Part shown: positions 8,031 to 15,601 of the stretch, piece by piece
Layout of the letters: each line of letters starts with the position of its first letter
Numbering within the stretch: the stretch's first letter is position 1
Source of the DNA: an uncultured Oscillospiraceae bacterium
GTDB taxonomy: Bacteria; Bacillota_A; Clostridia; Oscillospirales; Oscillospiraceae
Direction: 5' to 3'
Length of the DNA stretch: 24,581 nucleotides
NCBI GenBank assembly: GCA_900754605.1
Contig: CAAEDK010000032.1
Span: 1-24,581 of the forward strand
The notes under the pieces: generated by a model
What the model was told of the DNA's origin: nothing
Database searches by the model: none
Seen by the model: only the letters and a program-made list of their open reading frames with translations
Position numbers and translations under genes: made by a program

Positions 8031-8453
8031 ATGACGGAGACTGGCATCCTGAACCGGGATATTGCGGCCGAACTGGCCCGGATGGGACACACCGACCGGC
8101 TGCTGATCGCTGACGCCGGTCTGGCTATCCCGGACAGCACCAGGGTAATTGACCTCTCGCTGGCGGAAAACGTCCCCACAGCGGTAGATGTGCTCAAGGA
8201 GCTGCTCAAGCACTTCAGTGTGGAGGGTATCATTCTGAGCCAGGCCACCCTGGATGTGAGTCCCAGCCGCGAGCGGGAGTTCAAGGCATGTTTTCCACCT
8301 GAGCTGCCCTGCCAGGTGGTCGGCCATCCCTACTTTCGGGACGAACTGACACGCCAAGTAAAATTTGCCATCCGTACCGGGGACTTTACCGCCAACAGCA
8401 ACATCATACTCATCAGTGCTGGCGGCCCCCGGTGGTACTGTGAAAAGAGTTGA
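8031..8453 (+). CDS. rbsD: RbsD/FucU-family sugar mutarotase (D-ribose pyranase-like)
   Basis: This 140-aa protein has the full RbsD layout: N-terminal GILNRDIAAEL, the catalytic-site segment GHTDRLLIADAGLAIP with H20 and D28 at the same positions as in E. coli RbsD, and a C-terminal NIILISAGG. The family interconverts pyranose and furanose or linear forms of sugars in the cytoplasm so that a kinase can use them. RBS GGGGGAGGG (8016-8024) precedes ATG 8031, 15 nt after the iron dehydrogenase stop and 12 nt before the next gene, so it is in the operon. The true sugar may be ribose or a ketohexose, given the fructokinase-like enzyme downstream. The family call is secure; the ribose specificity is not. 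Confidence 0.88.
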   Translation: MTETGILNRDIAAELARMGHTDRLLIADAGLAIPDSTRVIDLSLAENVPTAVDVLKELLKHFSVEGIILSQATLDVSPSREREFKACFPPELPCQVVGHPYFRDELTRQVKFAIRTGDFTANSNIILISAGGPRWYCEKS

Positions 8454-8465
8454 GGAGGAAAAGGC

Positions 8466-9500
8466 ATGCTGCAGCAGGTTATGACAGCCCCGGGGGTCAT
8501 TGAATTCCGGGAGGTTCCAATCCCTGAGCCAAAGGCCGGTGAGGTACTGGTCAAAATCATGCGCATCGGCGTGTGCGGCTCGGATATCCATGTCTATCAC
8601 GGTGAACACCCGTTTACGAAATATCCCGTCACCCAAGGCCACGAGGTGTCGGGGGAGATTGCCGCGCTTGGAAAGGGAGTCACCAGCCTCCGGGTGGGAC
8701 AGCGTGTCACCATCGAGCCACAGGTGGTATGCGGCAGGTGCTACCCCTGCCGCCATGGAAAATACAATCTCTGCGAGGAACTCAAGGTGATGGGGTTCCA
8801 GACCACTGGTACCGCCAGCGAATTTTTTGCGGTGGATGCGGCTAAGATTACTCCGCTTCCCGACACAATGAGTTTTAATGAAGGGGCTATGATTGAGCCG
8901 CTGGCTGTGGCCGTTCATGCAGCTAAACGCTTTCCGGAGCTGGCGGGCGCCAAAGTGGCCATTTTGGGTTCCGGCCCCATCGGTATTCTGCTGGCCCAGA
9001 GCTGCAAGGCTCTGGGGGCGGCCCAGGTGCTCATTACCGATATCTCCGACGCCCGGCTGGAGCTGGCCCGGAGCTGTGGGGCGGACTTCGCAGTGAACAC
9101 TCGGACACGTAATTTTGGTAAAGTCATGGTAGAGTGCTTCGGTCCGGACAAGGCGGATGTTATTTACGACTGCGCAGGCAACGATACCACCATGGGACAG
9201 GCTATCCAGTATGCCCGCAAGGGCAGCAAGCTGGTTCTGGTCGCAGTATACGCAGGAATGGCCCATGTGGATCTGGCCCTGCTTAATGACCACGAGCTGG
9301 ATCTGGACAGCACCATGATGTACCGGCATGAGGACTATGTGGACGCCATCCGTCTGGTCAGTGAGGGGAAAATCCAGCTCAAGCCCCTGATGAGCCGGCA
9401 CTTTGCCTTCGGGGACTATCAGAAAGCCTATCAATACATCGATGCCAACCGGGAGGCCACCATGAAGATCCTGATCGATGTAGCTCCTTGTGAAGAATGA
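8466..9500 (+). CDS. zinc-dependent polyol dehydrogenase (MDR superfamily, sorbitol/threonine dehydrogenase-like)
   Basis: This 344-aa medium-chain dehydrogenase has catalytic zinc ligands C37 (GVCGSD), H59 and E60 (GHEVSGE) and a full structural zinc site C89, C92, C95 and C103 (CGRCYPC...NLC). The Rossmann glycine motif VAILGSGPIGILLAQ is followed by ITDISDARL, whose aspartate favours NAD(H). The family oxidises secondary alcohols of sugars and polyols to ketoses. RBS GAGGAGG (8452-8458) is 7 nt before ATG. Lying between the mutarotase and a fructokinase-like gene, oxidation of a hexitol to a ketose is the simplest role; L-threonine dehydrogenase activity is less likely in this context. Confidence 0.9.
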   Translation: MLQQVMTAPGVIEFREVPIPEPKAGEVLVKIMRIGVCGSDIHVYHGEHPFTKYPVTQGHEVSGEIAALGKGVTSLRVGQRVTIEPQVVCGRCYPCRHGKYNLCEELKVMGFQTTGTASEFFAVDAAKITPLPDTMSFNEGAMIEPLAVAVHAAKRFPELAGAKVAILGSGPIGILLAQSCKALGAAQVLITDISDARLELARSCGADFAVNTRTRNFGKVMVECFGPDKADVIYDCAGNDTTMGQAIQYARKGSKLVLVAVYAGMAHVDLALLNDHELDLDSTMMYRHEDYVDAIRLVSEGKIQLKPLMSRHFAFGDYQKAYQYIDANREATMKILIDVAPCEE

Positions 9501-9512
9501 CCAAGGGGCAGG

Positions 9513-9534
9513 GCGGGCGGCAGGAGCCGCCCGC
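9513..9534 (+). repeat. GC-rich stem-loop between dehydrogenase and kinase genes
   Basis: A perfect 9-bp stem GCGGGCGGC (9513-9521) / GCCGCCCGC (9526-9534) closes an AGGA tetraloop. No T-run follows, so it is more likely an mRNA-stability or processing element than a terminator; the kinase RBS GAGGTG (9546-9551) lies just after it. Confidence 0.6.
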
Positions 9535-9556
9535 CGCGCTGATATGAGGTGAATAC

Positions 9557-10537
9557 ATGTATGACATAGTAGCACTGGGCGAGAGTTTGATCGACTTTAC
9601 GCCCGCCGGCATCAATGAGATGGGAATGCCTCTGTTCAGCCAGAACCCGGGCGGTGCGCCAGCCAACGTACTGGCTATGGCATCCAAGCTGGGCAGAAGC
9701 ACCGCCTTTGTGGGCAAGGTGGGCCGGGATGCCTTTGGCCGCTTTCTTCAGGAGCACATGGAGAAAGCCGGTATTGACTGCTCCGCCCTGCGACGGGATG
9801 ACCGGGTGCCCACGACCCTTGCCTTTGTCCAATTGGATGAGTACGGCGACCGCTCCTTCTCCTTCTATCGAGATCCAGGGGCGGATGTGATGCTCCGGCC
9901 GGAGGAGGTGGATGACACCCTGTTGGAGGGGTGCCGGATATTCCACTTTGGCTCCGTCTCCCTCACCAAGGAGCCTTGCCGCGGAACCACCCTGTGGGCC
10001 GCACGGAGGGCCAGGGAGGCGGGGGCTCTTATCAGCTATGATCCCAACTACCGTCCTTTCCTTTGGCCTAGTGTGGAAGCTGCGCGCCGCGCGCTCTGTG
10101 CCGCCCTGGAGCTAACGGATATACTGAAGGTGAGCGAAGAGGAGATGTGTCTGCTTACCGGAGAGAGCACCCTGCCTGGTGGGGCCGAAAAGCTTCAGGC
10201 TATGGGACCGTCTGCGGTCTTTATTACCCGGGGCAAGGAGGGGGCGTATTTCCGCACACCGTCAGGGGAGGGGGCTCTGCCCGCCTTTCCCGTAAACGCC
10301 GTGGATACCACAGGGGCAGGAGACGCCTTTTGGGGCGCCCTGCTTGCGCAGATCCCAGGCCGGGGCCGGACCGCACTGGAGGCGCTCACCCTGGAGGAGT
10401 GGGTATCCGCCACCCGTGTCGCCAATGCTGCGGGCGGCCTGACAACAACCGCCAAGGGCGCCATTCCTGCCATGCCGGATTCAGCCGCCATCCAGGCCTG
10501 TGTGCAGGCTATGGACCGCTGTGCTTTTCACGCCTGA
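9557..10537 (+). CDS. PfkB-family carbohydrate kinase, fructokinase-like
   Basis: This 326-aa ribokinase-fold kinase opens with VALGESLIDFTP and the sugar-binding NPGGAPANV (30-38), a pattern typical of fructokinases. It ends with the anion-hole motif DTTGAGDAF (D250-F258), in which D256 is the catalytic base. It would phosphorylate the sugar made upstream, feeding glycolysis as fructose 6-phosphate if the substrate is fructose. RBS GAGGTG is 5 nt before ATG 9557, and 56 nt separate it from the dehydrogenase. It is the last gene of the catabolic unit. Ribokinase or 2-keto-3-deoxygluconate kinase are alternatives in the same superfamily, less favoured by the N-terminal motif. Confidence 0.9.
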   Translation: MYDIVALGESLIDFTPAGINEMGMPLFSQNPGGAPANVLAMASKLGRSTAFVGKVGRDAFGRFLQEHMEKAGIDCSALRRDDRVPTTLAFVQLDEYGDRSFSFYRDPGADVMLRPEEVDDTLLEGCRIFHFGSVSLTKEPCRGTTLWAARRAREAGALISYDPNYRPFLWPSVEAARRALCAALELTDILKVSEEEMCLLTGESTLPGGAEKLQAMGPSAVFITRGKEGAYFRTPSGEGALPAFPVNAVDTTGAGDAFWGALLAQIPGRGRTALEALTLEEWVSATRVANAAGGLTTTAKGAIPAMPDSAAIQACVQAMDRCAFHA

Positions 10538-10651
10538 TACTTTCAGAATTTTGTTTTGCCTGTTGAGTACCTATGTCCGGGCGCGGTGCCGCTGCATATG
10601 CTGATATGGGCGAGTGCCCAACTATGCTATAAAGGGGTCGTGCCAGTTGTT

Positions 10652-11551
10652 ATGAATATTTATCGGCCGAACGGCCATTTTGATGAGCAGGTGCAAAGAA
10701 CGGTGTGTTGTCCGGTCTGCTGCCCTGTACCAGGGCCGGTAGGGCCGCCAGGCCCGACGGGCCCGCAAGGCATTCCGGGTAGTCCGGGCCCTACTGGTGC
10801 TGTGGGACCGACGGGGCCGCAGGGCAGAGACGGAGCGCCAGGGAGTGCGGGGCCCGTTGGAGCCACCGGGCCGACGGGCCCGGCCGGACCCATGGGGGCT
10901 ACAGGCCCAGCTGGGACAGCGGGTGAGACCGGCCCTACCGGGCCGCAGGGTCCCTCCGGACCGACGGGGCCGCAGGGCAGAGACGGAGCGCCAGGAAGTA
11001 CGGGGCCTGTTGGAGCAACCGGGCCGGCTGGTCCTACCGGCCCCACTGGTCCAACTGCCGCTGCGGTGGGCTGCGCCTGTGTTCAACAGATGCGGAATGT
11101 GCTCCAGCAGCTCATCCAGCTCTATCCGAATGATAATGCGGTAGTCGCTATGGATAGCGGAAATAACAGCAGTGGTCGCCTCGGTTCGCTGCTCCCTGCC
11201 GGGCCGAATGCCGGACTGCTCCAGCTAGTCAACAGCCAGGGGGTGCCTCAGGAGGCTGTCTCCATCTGTCGTATTGCCTCGGTGCGCATTACCAGTGCCT
11301 CCTATAACAATGCCATCACCTATCTGCCCGTACCGGTTCCACCTCCCACGGGATGCGATGCCGACTGTGAGGCTGCCATCCGGTCCTATTTGCCGGTGGG
11401 CACAACCGGCGTCGCCATCAATGCCGGAGGGCAGACCGTGGCCAATGGAAGTATTATACGCAATGAATTTGGGATGGTGGTTGTGGTAGGGCCCAACAGC
11501 AGCGACCCTGCTTTTGTCTCCACCTGCAAAGCGGAAATCATCAATCAGTAG
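10652..11551 (+). CDS. collagen-like Gly-X-Y repeat protein, probable spore-surface or surface filament protein
   Basis: This 299-aa protein has three parts: a 27-residue N-terminus with a CCPVCCP cysteine cluster, about 35 uninterrupted Gly-X-Y triplets (residues 28 to about 132) dominated by GPTGPQG/GPAGPTG, and a 165-residue C-terminal domain beginning CACVQQM and rich in beta-type sequence. Short N-terminus, collagen stalk and globular C-domain match BclA-like exosporium filaments and related clostridial proteins, which trimerise through the C-domain. There is no signal peptide, as expected for a mother-cell-made spore coat protein. ATG 10652 is chosen; AAAGGGG (10631-10637) is rather distant (14 nt). 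The frame is open upstream to 10556 without a better start. The stalk contains an internal 51-codon duplication. Confidence 0.8.
   Translation: MNIYRPNGHFDEQVQRTVCCPVCCPVPGPVGPPGPTGPQGIPGSPGPTGAVGPTGPQGRDGAPGSAGPVGATGPTGPAGPMGATGPAGTAGETGPTGPQGPSGPTGPQGRDGAPGSTGPVGATGPAGPTGPTGPTAAAVGCACVQQMRNVLQQLIQLYPNDNAVVAMDSGNNSSGRLGSLLPAGPNAGLLQLVNSQGVPQEAVSICRIASVRITSASYNNAITYLPVPVPPPTGCDADCEAAIRSYLPVGTTGVAINAGGQTVANGSIIRNEFGMVVVVGPNSSDPAFVSTCKAEIINQ
10805..10995 (+). repeat. direct repeat inside the collagen stalk
   Basis: The 38 nt at 10805-10842 recur exactly at 10958-10995, 153 bp (51 codons) later, with diverged similarity continuing beyond. In-frame spacing allows stalk length change by slippage or recombination. 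Confidence 0.85.
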
Positions 11552-11582
11552 AGCGCGGCTCTGTGCAGCGCTCTGATTTCGG

Positions 11583-11609
11583 GCGGCGGCTTGTAAAAAA
11601 CAGGCCGCC
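11583..11609 (+). terminator. stem-loop after the collagen-like gene
   Basis: CGGCGGCTTGT and ACAGGCCGCCG form an 11-bp stem with one G-T pair. The 3' side has only scattered Ts, so termination may be weak or factor-dependent. Confidence 0.45.
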
Positions 11610-11741
11610 GTCCGTCTGCTTCTGTTGTATACATGTTTCTGAGCCTGTGGATACACGCATCAGCTTGTTCTCTAAATCAGGTATGAAAAAACCAAGGCTG
11701 CAAAACACTATCCCCAAGACATGAATTGGGGAGGAAAGCAT

Positions 11742-13043
11742 ATGAAATCAGTGTGGGAACAGACCGGAGAGCACAGGGATTTTGCCCCCCTAAAGGGGGA
11801 TATTTCCACCGATGTCCTCATTATCGGGGGCGGTATGGCGGGCATCCTGTGCGCCTATCTGCTGCACGGCGCCGGAGTACCCTATGTTCTGACGGAAGCG
11901 GAAACGGTGTGCGGCGGTATCACAAAGAATACCACCGCTAAAATTACCATTCAGCATGGCCTTATCTATGACAAGCTGCTGCGCAGATTCGGCATCGGCC
12001 GGGCGGGACAGTACCTCTGCGCCCAGAAGGCGGCTCTGCAAAAATACCGGGAGCTGTGTTCTGGTATGGACTGTGATTTTGAGGAAAAAGATGCCTATGT
12101 CTATGCGTTGGAAGAGCAAAGAAAGCTGGAACAGGAGCTGTCGGCCATGGAAAGGCTGGGCTTCCACGGGGACTTTGTGGAGCATCTTCCACTTCCCTTT
12201 CCTGTGGCTGGCGCTGTCAGGGTGCACAACCAGGCCCAGTTTCATCCCCTGAAGTTCGTCTGCTGCCTTGCAAAGGGCCTGCACATCTATGAGCACACGC
12301 CGGTGCGGGAGCTGATTGGCACGACAGCCGTGACGGACAGCGGTAAAGTGGCGGCAAAGGCGGTGATCGTGGCCACACACTTCCCGTTCCTCAACAAACA
12401 CGGCAGCTATTTTCTAAAGCTGTATCAGCACCGCTCCTACGTCATTGCCCTGGAAAACGCCCCGGATGTGGACGGTATGTATGTGGATGAGGCGCAGGAG
12501 GGGATGTCATTCCGAAACGCACGGGATTTGCTGCTGGTGGGCGGCGGCGGGCATCGCACGGGAAAGCGGGGCGGAGCATGGAGGGAGCTGAGGGAGTTTG
12601 CCCGGCGGTATTATCCGGGTGCTACAGAGAAGTACCAGTGGGCTACTCAGGACTGCATGAGTTTGGACGGCGTCCCCTATATCGGCCCTTATTCTTCCTC
12701 CACATCAAACTTATATGTAGCTACCGGGTTTAACAAATGGGGAATGACATCTTCTATGGTATCCGCCATGCTATTGAGTGACCTTGTGCAGGGGAAGACC
12801 AACCCTTTCGCAGAGGTGTTTTCGCCTTCCCGCACAGTCCTCCGCCCTCAACTGGTCGTCAATGGATTTGAGGCGGCCGTCGGCTTGCTGGCCCCCACAA
12901 CCAAGCGATGTCCCCATATGGGCTGCGCGCTGAAATGGAATTCCCAGGAGCACACCTGGGACTGCCCATGCCATGGCTCCCGCTTTACGAAGAAGGGAAA
13001 ATGCATCGATAATCCGGCCACAGGCGATCTGACATCATGCTAG
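11742..13043 (+). CDS. FAD-dependent oxidoreductase with C-terminal Rieske [2Fe-2S] domain
   Basis: The 433-aa protein joins a DAO-type flavin oxidoreductase to a Rieske cluster. The dinucleotide motif VLIIGGGMAG (glycines 29-34) sits after a short N-terminal lead; the end of the FAD domain is NLYVATGFNKWGMTSSMVSAML. The Rieske ligands are C390 and H392 (RCPHMGC) and C408 and H411 (CPCHGS), with C395 and C410 placed for the stabilising disulfide. ATG 11742 follows GGGGAGG (11728-11734) by 7 nt; ATG 11721 has no RBS. The substrate is not known for this family in Firmicutes. It appears to stand alone, between the collagen-like gene and a hairpin-rich gap. Confidence 0.88.
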   Translation: MKSVWEQTGEHRDFAPLKGDISTDVLIIGGGMAGILCAYLLHGAGVPYVLTEAETVCGGITKNTTAKITIQHGLIYDKLLRRFGIGRAGQYLCAQKAALQKYRELCSGMDCDFEEKDAYVYALEEQRKLEQELSAMERLGFHGDFVEHLPLPFPVAGAVRVHNQAQFHPLKFVCCLAKGLHIYEHTPVRELIGTTAVTDSGKVAAKAVIVATHFPFLNKHGSYFLKLYQHRSYVIALENAPDVDGMYVDEAQEGMSFRNARDLLLVGGGGHRTGKRGGAWRELREFARRYYPGATEKYQWATQDCMSLDGVPYIGPYSSSTSNLYVATGFNKWGMTSSMVSAMLLSDLVQGKTNPFAEVFSPSRTVLRPQLVVNGFEAAVGLLAPTTKRCPHMGCALKWNSQEHTWDCPCHGSRFTKKGKCIDNPATGDLTSC

Positions 13044-13290
13044 AGCAAAAAATTGCCCGGTATTGCAAAGAATATTGTCCTAGTGCGGTAGCAATGGACG
13101 GCTGGGTGCCATCCCATTCCCGCAGGCAGAGGGGATACCAATAAAAACTGCGGACGAAAATGCTCCGGTTCTTCAGAGCGAGTAGGAGCATTCAGGTGGG
13201 TACGCCCGAAGTCCGAGCAAGGAGTCCCTTCTCTAGAGGGCGAGCACTCGCACGAAGCCCGATTGGCCGTATGCGGCACCCAGTCTATAC

Positions 13291-13330
13291 AAAAAGCAGG
13301 CTTTCCGCGGCAGCGGAGAGCCTGCTTTTT
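13291..13330. terminator. bidirectional terminator hairpin
   Basis: AAAAAGCAGGCTTTCCGC (13291-13308) pairs with 13313-13330 with one mismatch, loop GGCA. A-tract before and T-tract after allow termination on both strands, ending the + strand block about 250 nt after the oxidoreductase. Confidence 0.8.
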
Positions 13331-13384
13331 GGCATATGCATACGAAAAAGATACAGCATTTCGCTGAAGCGGCCTTCTGGCCCG

Positions 13385-13456
13385 CGGCGCTTTTGCGCCG
13401 TGCAAGTGTTTTGGCCGAAGGCCAAAACCTTGGTGCAGGCGGAATTCACTTCCGCC
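13385..13456. repeat. three consecutive short hairpins
   Basis: Perfect stems lie at 13385-13390/13395-13400 (CGGCGC, loop TTTT), 13408-13416/13420-13428 (GTTTTGGCC, loop GAA) and 13438-13444/13450-13456 (GGCGGAA, 5-nt loop). With the flanking terminators they fill an otherwise gene-free stretch (13044-13674). Reading frames here show no recognisable protein. Confidence 0.6.
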
Positions 13457-13480
13457 GGGCATGTGAAGTCCTCACGGTAT

Positions 13481-13522
13481 CCATAAAAATAACCACACCG
13501 AAAGGTGTGGTTATTTTTATGG
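13481..13522. terminator. perfect 19-bp palindrome with GAAA loop, bidirectional terminator
   Basis: Arms 13481-13499 and 13504-13522 are exactly complementary around a GAAA tetraloop. The GC core (CCACACC/GGTGTGG) and flanking A/T tracts suit termination in both directions, notably of the - strand Bro-N gene ending at 13675. Confidence 0.8.
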
Positions 13523-13674
13523 CAGGGGGTAACAATTCCGAACCCTGGATCTATAAAAGCCTTGCGCCGCAACGGTTACAAAACTCGGTCCCATCTCGCG
13601 CATAGATTTTCAGGCCTTTTTCATTATAAAATTATGCCGGAACCGATATGGCAGAAGCAGATAGGTATAAAGAC

Positions 13675-14562
13675 TTATGAGTCCGCATCTTCTCCAGATG
13701 GAGCGACGTTTCCCTCGATCATATCTACAACTATCTGACTGAGCTGGGTCGCATTCTTTGATGTAATAACTGGGACCCCAGTCTGCGCTTCAATTGCTTT
13801 CCGCGCATCGCCAGCAACCTTTCCACCGGCACGTGCAGTCTCTATATTTTCGCTAAATGTTACCGGCTCTTTCTGCTTTGATATTTCTGTAGTCGTAGCC
13901 TCAGCCAACATATTCAAAACAAGTTCCAGTGTTGTCATATTATCGCGGAGATTTTCTTTTGTCAATCCCTTGAGCGTTTTGTACTGCCGGGTCGTCATCC
14001 CTGACCACGCACGGGATATCTCATCAGTCAGGATGGCGTATTCCACACCCTTCTGAACACCGCGGGCATCCCATTCATCGGTGAGTTCCTTTCTCACCTG
14101 GATCGCCTGAAGGCGCTGGTTGATCCACTCGCGGGAATAGCCTTTCTTCAGATAGGTTTCCAGTGCGCGATCAATGGTCAGCTCCGGATCAATCGTTTCC
14201 TCAATGCGTTCCCGTCCCACTTCTGCCAACCAACGCTTGAAGGGCTCTGCTTTGTGTGACGGGATGGATTGGATGATTCGAAGAAGCTGTTCCGTATCCG
14301 CTACATCAGTTAACCGCTTTTTCCCGTCAGCGGCGGTCATTTTCAACTGGTTACAAGATGTAACCGGTTCAAAGCCCTCGTCAACAAGACGCTTTTTTGT
14401 AACCTTCCAATAGTTCCTGGCCGCTTGATAGTCCGGAGCATCCGTCAGCACAGCCACCACATCGACAATGGAAAAATACCATTCCTCTTTTTCTTCATCC
14501 CATGCTGTGCGGATACGCTTATCTTCAAAAAGCTGAATCTTATCATCCAGGCCCATACTCAT
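13675..14562 (-). CDS. Bro-N domain protein, DinD-like (phage antirepressor / DNA-damage-inducible type)
   Basis: This 295-aa protein starts with a Bro-N (antirepressor) domain, about residues 1-120, with EEWYFSIVDVVAVLTDAPDYQAARNYW and the TDVADTEQLLRIIQSIPSHKAEPFKRWL block. The C-terminal half resembles E. coli DinD in layout: GVEYAILTDEISRAWSGMTTRQYKTLKGL followed by NLRDNMTTLELVLNMLAEATT and a GGKVAGDARKAIEAQTG-type tail. Members occur on phages and chromosomes as DNA-binding regulators; the exact role is unknown. The RBS is weak (AAAGAGAG). It starts 12 nt after the phosphatase stop, so the two are probably cotranscribed. A palindromic terminator lies beyond its 3' end. Confidence 0.82.
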   Translation of the reverse strand: MSMGLDDKIQLFEDKRIRTAWDEEKEEWYFSIVDVVAVLTDAPDYQAARNYWKVTKKRLVDEGFEPVTSCNQLKMTAADGKKRLTDVADTEQLLRIIQSIPSHKAEPFKRWLAEVGRERIEETIDPELTIDRALETYLKKGYSREWINQRLQAIQVRKELTDEWDARGVQKGVEYAILTDEISRAWSGMTTRQYKTLKGLTKENLRDNMTTLELVLNMLAEATTTEISKQKEPVTFSENIETARAGGKVAGDARKAIEAQTGVPVITSKNATQLSQIVVDMIEGNVAPSGEDADS

Positions 14563-14574
14563 TTCTCTCTTTCT

Positions 14575-15033
14575 CTATGTTATCATCAGGTGGTCAAGCA
14601 GCCCCTGGCACCCATCCGACACATCCCGCCATGTGGCTTCGAAGTTGTCGGTGTACCACGGGTCGGCCACTTCCTGATTGGGGCGGTCCGTGTAGTCCAG
14701 CAGGAGGTGCATCTTGTCCGCAAAGTCTCCGCCGCAGATGCGGTACATATCCCGGAGGTTTGCCTGGTCCATCCCGATCAACAGGTCGTACTTCTCGTAG
14801 TCGCTGTTCACGAGCTGTCGTGCGGCGTGGCAGGAACAGCCGATCCCATGCTCCGCCAGTTTGCGCTGTGCAGGAGGATAGACAGGGTTCCCAATCTCCT
14901 CCCGGCTGGTCGCCGCGGAGGCAATCCGGAATTGACTCTCCAGACCGGCTTTCTTCACAAGGTCTTTCATAACATACTCGGCCATTGGGCTCCGACAGAT
15001 ATTGCCGTGGCAAATAAAAAGTATCTTTTTCAC
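14575..15033 (-). CDS. low-molecular-weight protein-tyrosine phosphatase
   Basis: This 152-aa protein has the normal family length. The N-terminal P-loop CHGNICRS (Cys8, Arg14, Ser15) is the CX5R(S/T) catalytic motif, and DPWYTDNF near residue 122 carries the general-acid aspartate. It dephosphorylates phosphotyrosine proteins in the cytoplasm, or acts in arsenate/polysaccharide contexts in some bacteria. It starts with GTG 15033; GGAG words lie 3-10 nt upstream. The gene lies wholly inside the 3' part of the DUF1016-N reading frame, in another frame, and is followed after 12 nt by the Bro-N gene. Confidence 0.92.
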   Translation of the reverse strand: MKKILFICHGNICRSPMAEYVMKDLVKKAGLESQFRIASAATSREEIGNPVYPPAQRKLAEHGIGCSCHAARQLVNSDYEKYDLLIGMDQANLRDMYRICGGDFADKMHLLLDYTDRPNQEVADPWYTDNFEATWRDVSDGCQGLLDHLMIT

Positions 15034-15514
15034 GTTCTCCGCACTCCGTTACAGTTTCTTTTTCTTCAGTATAGCAGATATCCTCCGGTTCGTCGAGCCT
15101 ATGAAGCCCCCACGCGCCATTCTGGATCTGTCTGAGCAATTCTGCCTTATTCCAGCCATGCTCCAGTGCGGCATTGAGATACCACGCCCGTTCCTCCGCT
15201 GCTTCGCAGGCTTCCAAAATCGTCACATTCTGCGTCCACGCCAGCTTCAGCGCCTTTTCAAGCCGATCCGGTGTATTCCCATAGGTCAGATAAAACAACC
15301 GCATACGGCGTAGATTACGGGGTGAAAAGCCCTTTCGCTCCGGGTATCTCGACTGGAGGTATTCAGCGGCCATGACTGCTGCGCCCTTCTCCGTTCTGCC
15401 GCATACGGCCCTGCCGATCTCACAGTACAGTTCCATCTCTGCCAGATCGGAGCCCATCAGGACATCCAGGGGCGAATACAGAGAAGAATAATCGCTTGGT
15501 TTCCGAATGTTCAT
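14594..15514 (-). CDS. DUF1016 N-terminal (YhcG-N) protein reading on into the phosphatase gene
   Basis: Residues 1 to about 120 match the DUF1016 N-terminal helical domain of YhcG-type nuclease-like proteins (MELYCEIGRAVCGRTEKGAA...PERKGFSPRNLRRMRLFYLTYGN). The PDDEXK nuclease half of full YhcG is absent. RBS AAAGGAG sits 6 nt before ATG 15514, so expression is likely. After residue 160 the open frame runs over the tyrosine phosphatase gene in a different frame; that Arg/Gly/Pro-rich tail is probably not a selected sequence. Either the gene lost its own stop and C-terminus through deletion next to the phosphatase, or the tail is tolerated. The reliable part is 15034-15514. Confidence 0.65.
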   Translation of the reverse strand: MNIRKPSDYSSLYSPLDVLMGSDLAEMELYCEIGRAVCGRTEKGAAVMAAEYLQSRYPERKGFSPRNLRRMRLFYLTYGNTPDRLEKALKLAWTQNVTILEACEAAEERAWYLNAALEHGWNKAELLRQIQNGAWGLHRLDEPEDICYTEEKETVTECGEREKDTFYLPRQYLSEPNGRVCYERPCEESRSGESIPDCLRGDQPGGDWEPCLSSCTAQTGGAWDRLFLPRRTTAREQRLREVRPVDRDGPGKPPGYVPHLRRRLCGQDAPPAGLHGPPQSGSGRPVVHRQLRSHMAGCVGWVPGAA

Positions 15515-15550
15515 GTCCGCTCCTTTCCGGCGTGTCCGCCTTGGTAAAGA

Positions 15551-15601
15551 AAGCCGTAAAGGAAAACGCGGAAGAACATTCCGCGCTTTTCTTTACGGCT
15601 T
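15551..15601. terminator. long hairpin, copy 1 of a duplicated element
   Basis: Arms 15551-15572 and 15580-15601 (22 bp, G-T pairs only at two positions) surround a 7-nt loop. The core AAGCCGTAAAGGAAAACGCG is repeated, with its flanks, at 16556-16605. It probably terminates - strand transcripts coming from the DUF4241 side, though no clean T-run follows. Confidence 0.65.

Noticed and set aside
6831..9575. 914-codon open frame on the - strand
   Set aside because: It lies antisense to four well-supported operon genes; its Gly/His/Val-rich composition is what GC-rich codons give on the opposite strand, and it has no domain or RBS.
10733..11050. regular short repeats that might suggest a CRISPR array
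   Set aside because: The 9-nt periodicity is the Gly-X-Y codon pattern of a collagen-like gene; no unique spacers are present.
13040..13605. several 77-140 codon frames in the hairpin tract
   Set aside because: They run through inverted repeats on both strands and give no sensible protein.
13540..13640. possible tRNA-like stretch near the end of the hairpin tract
   Set aside because: No cloverleaf with acceptor and T-arm could be drawn.
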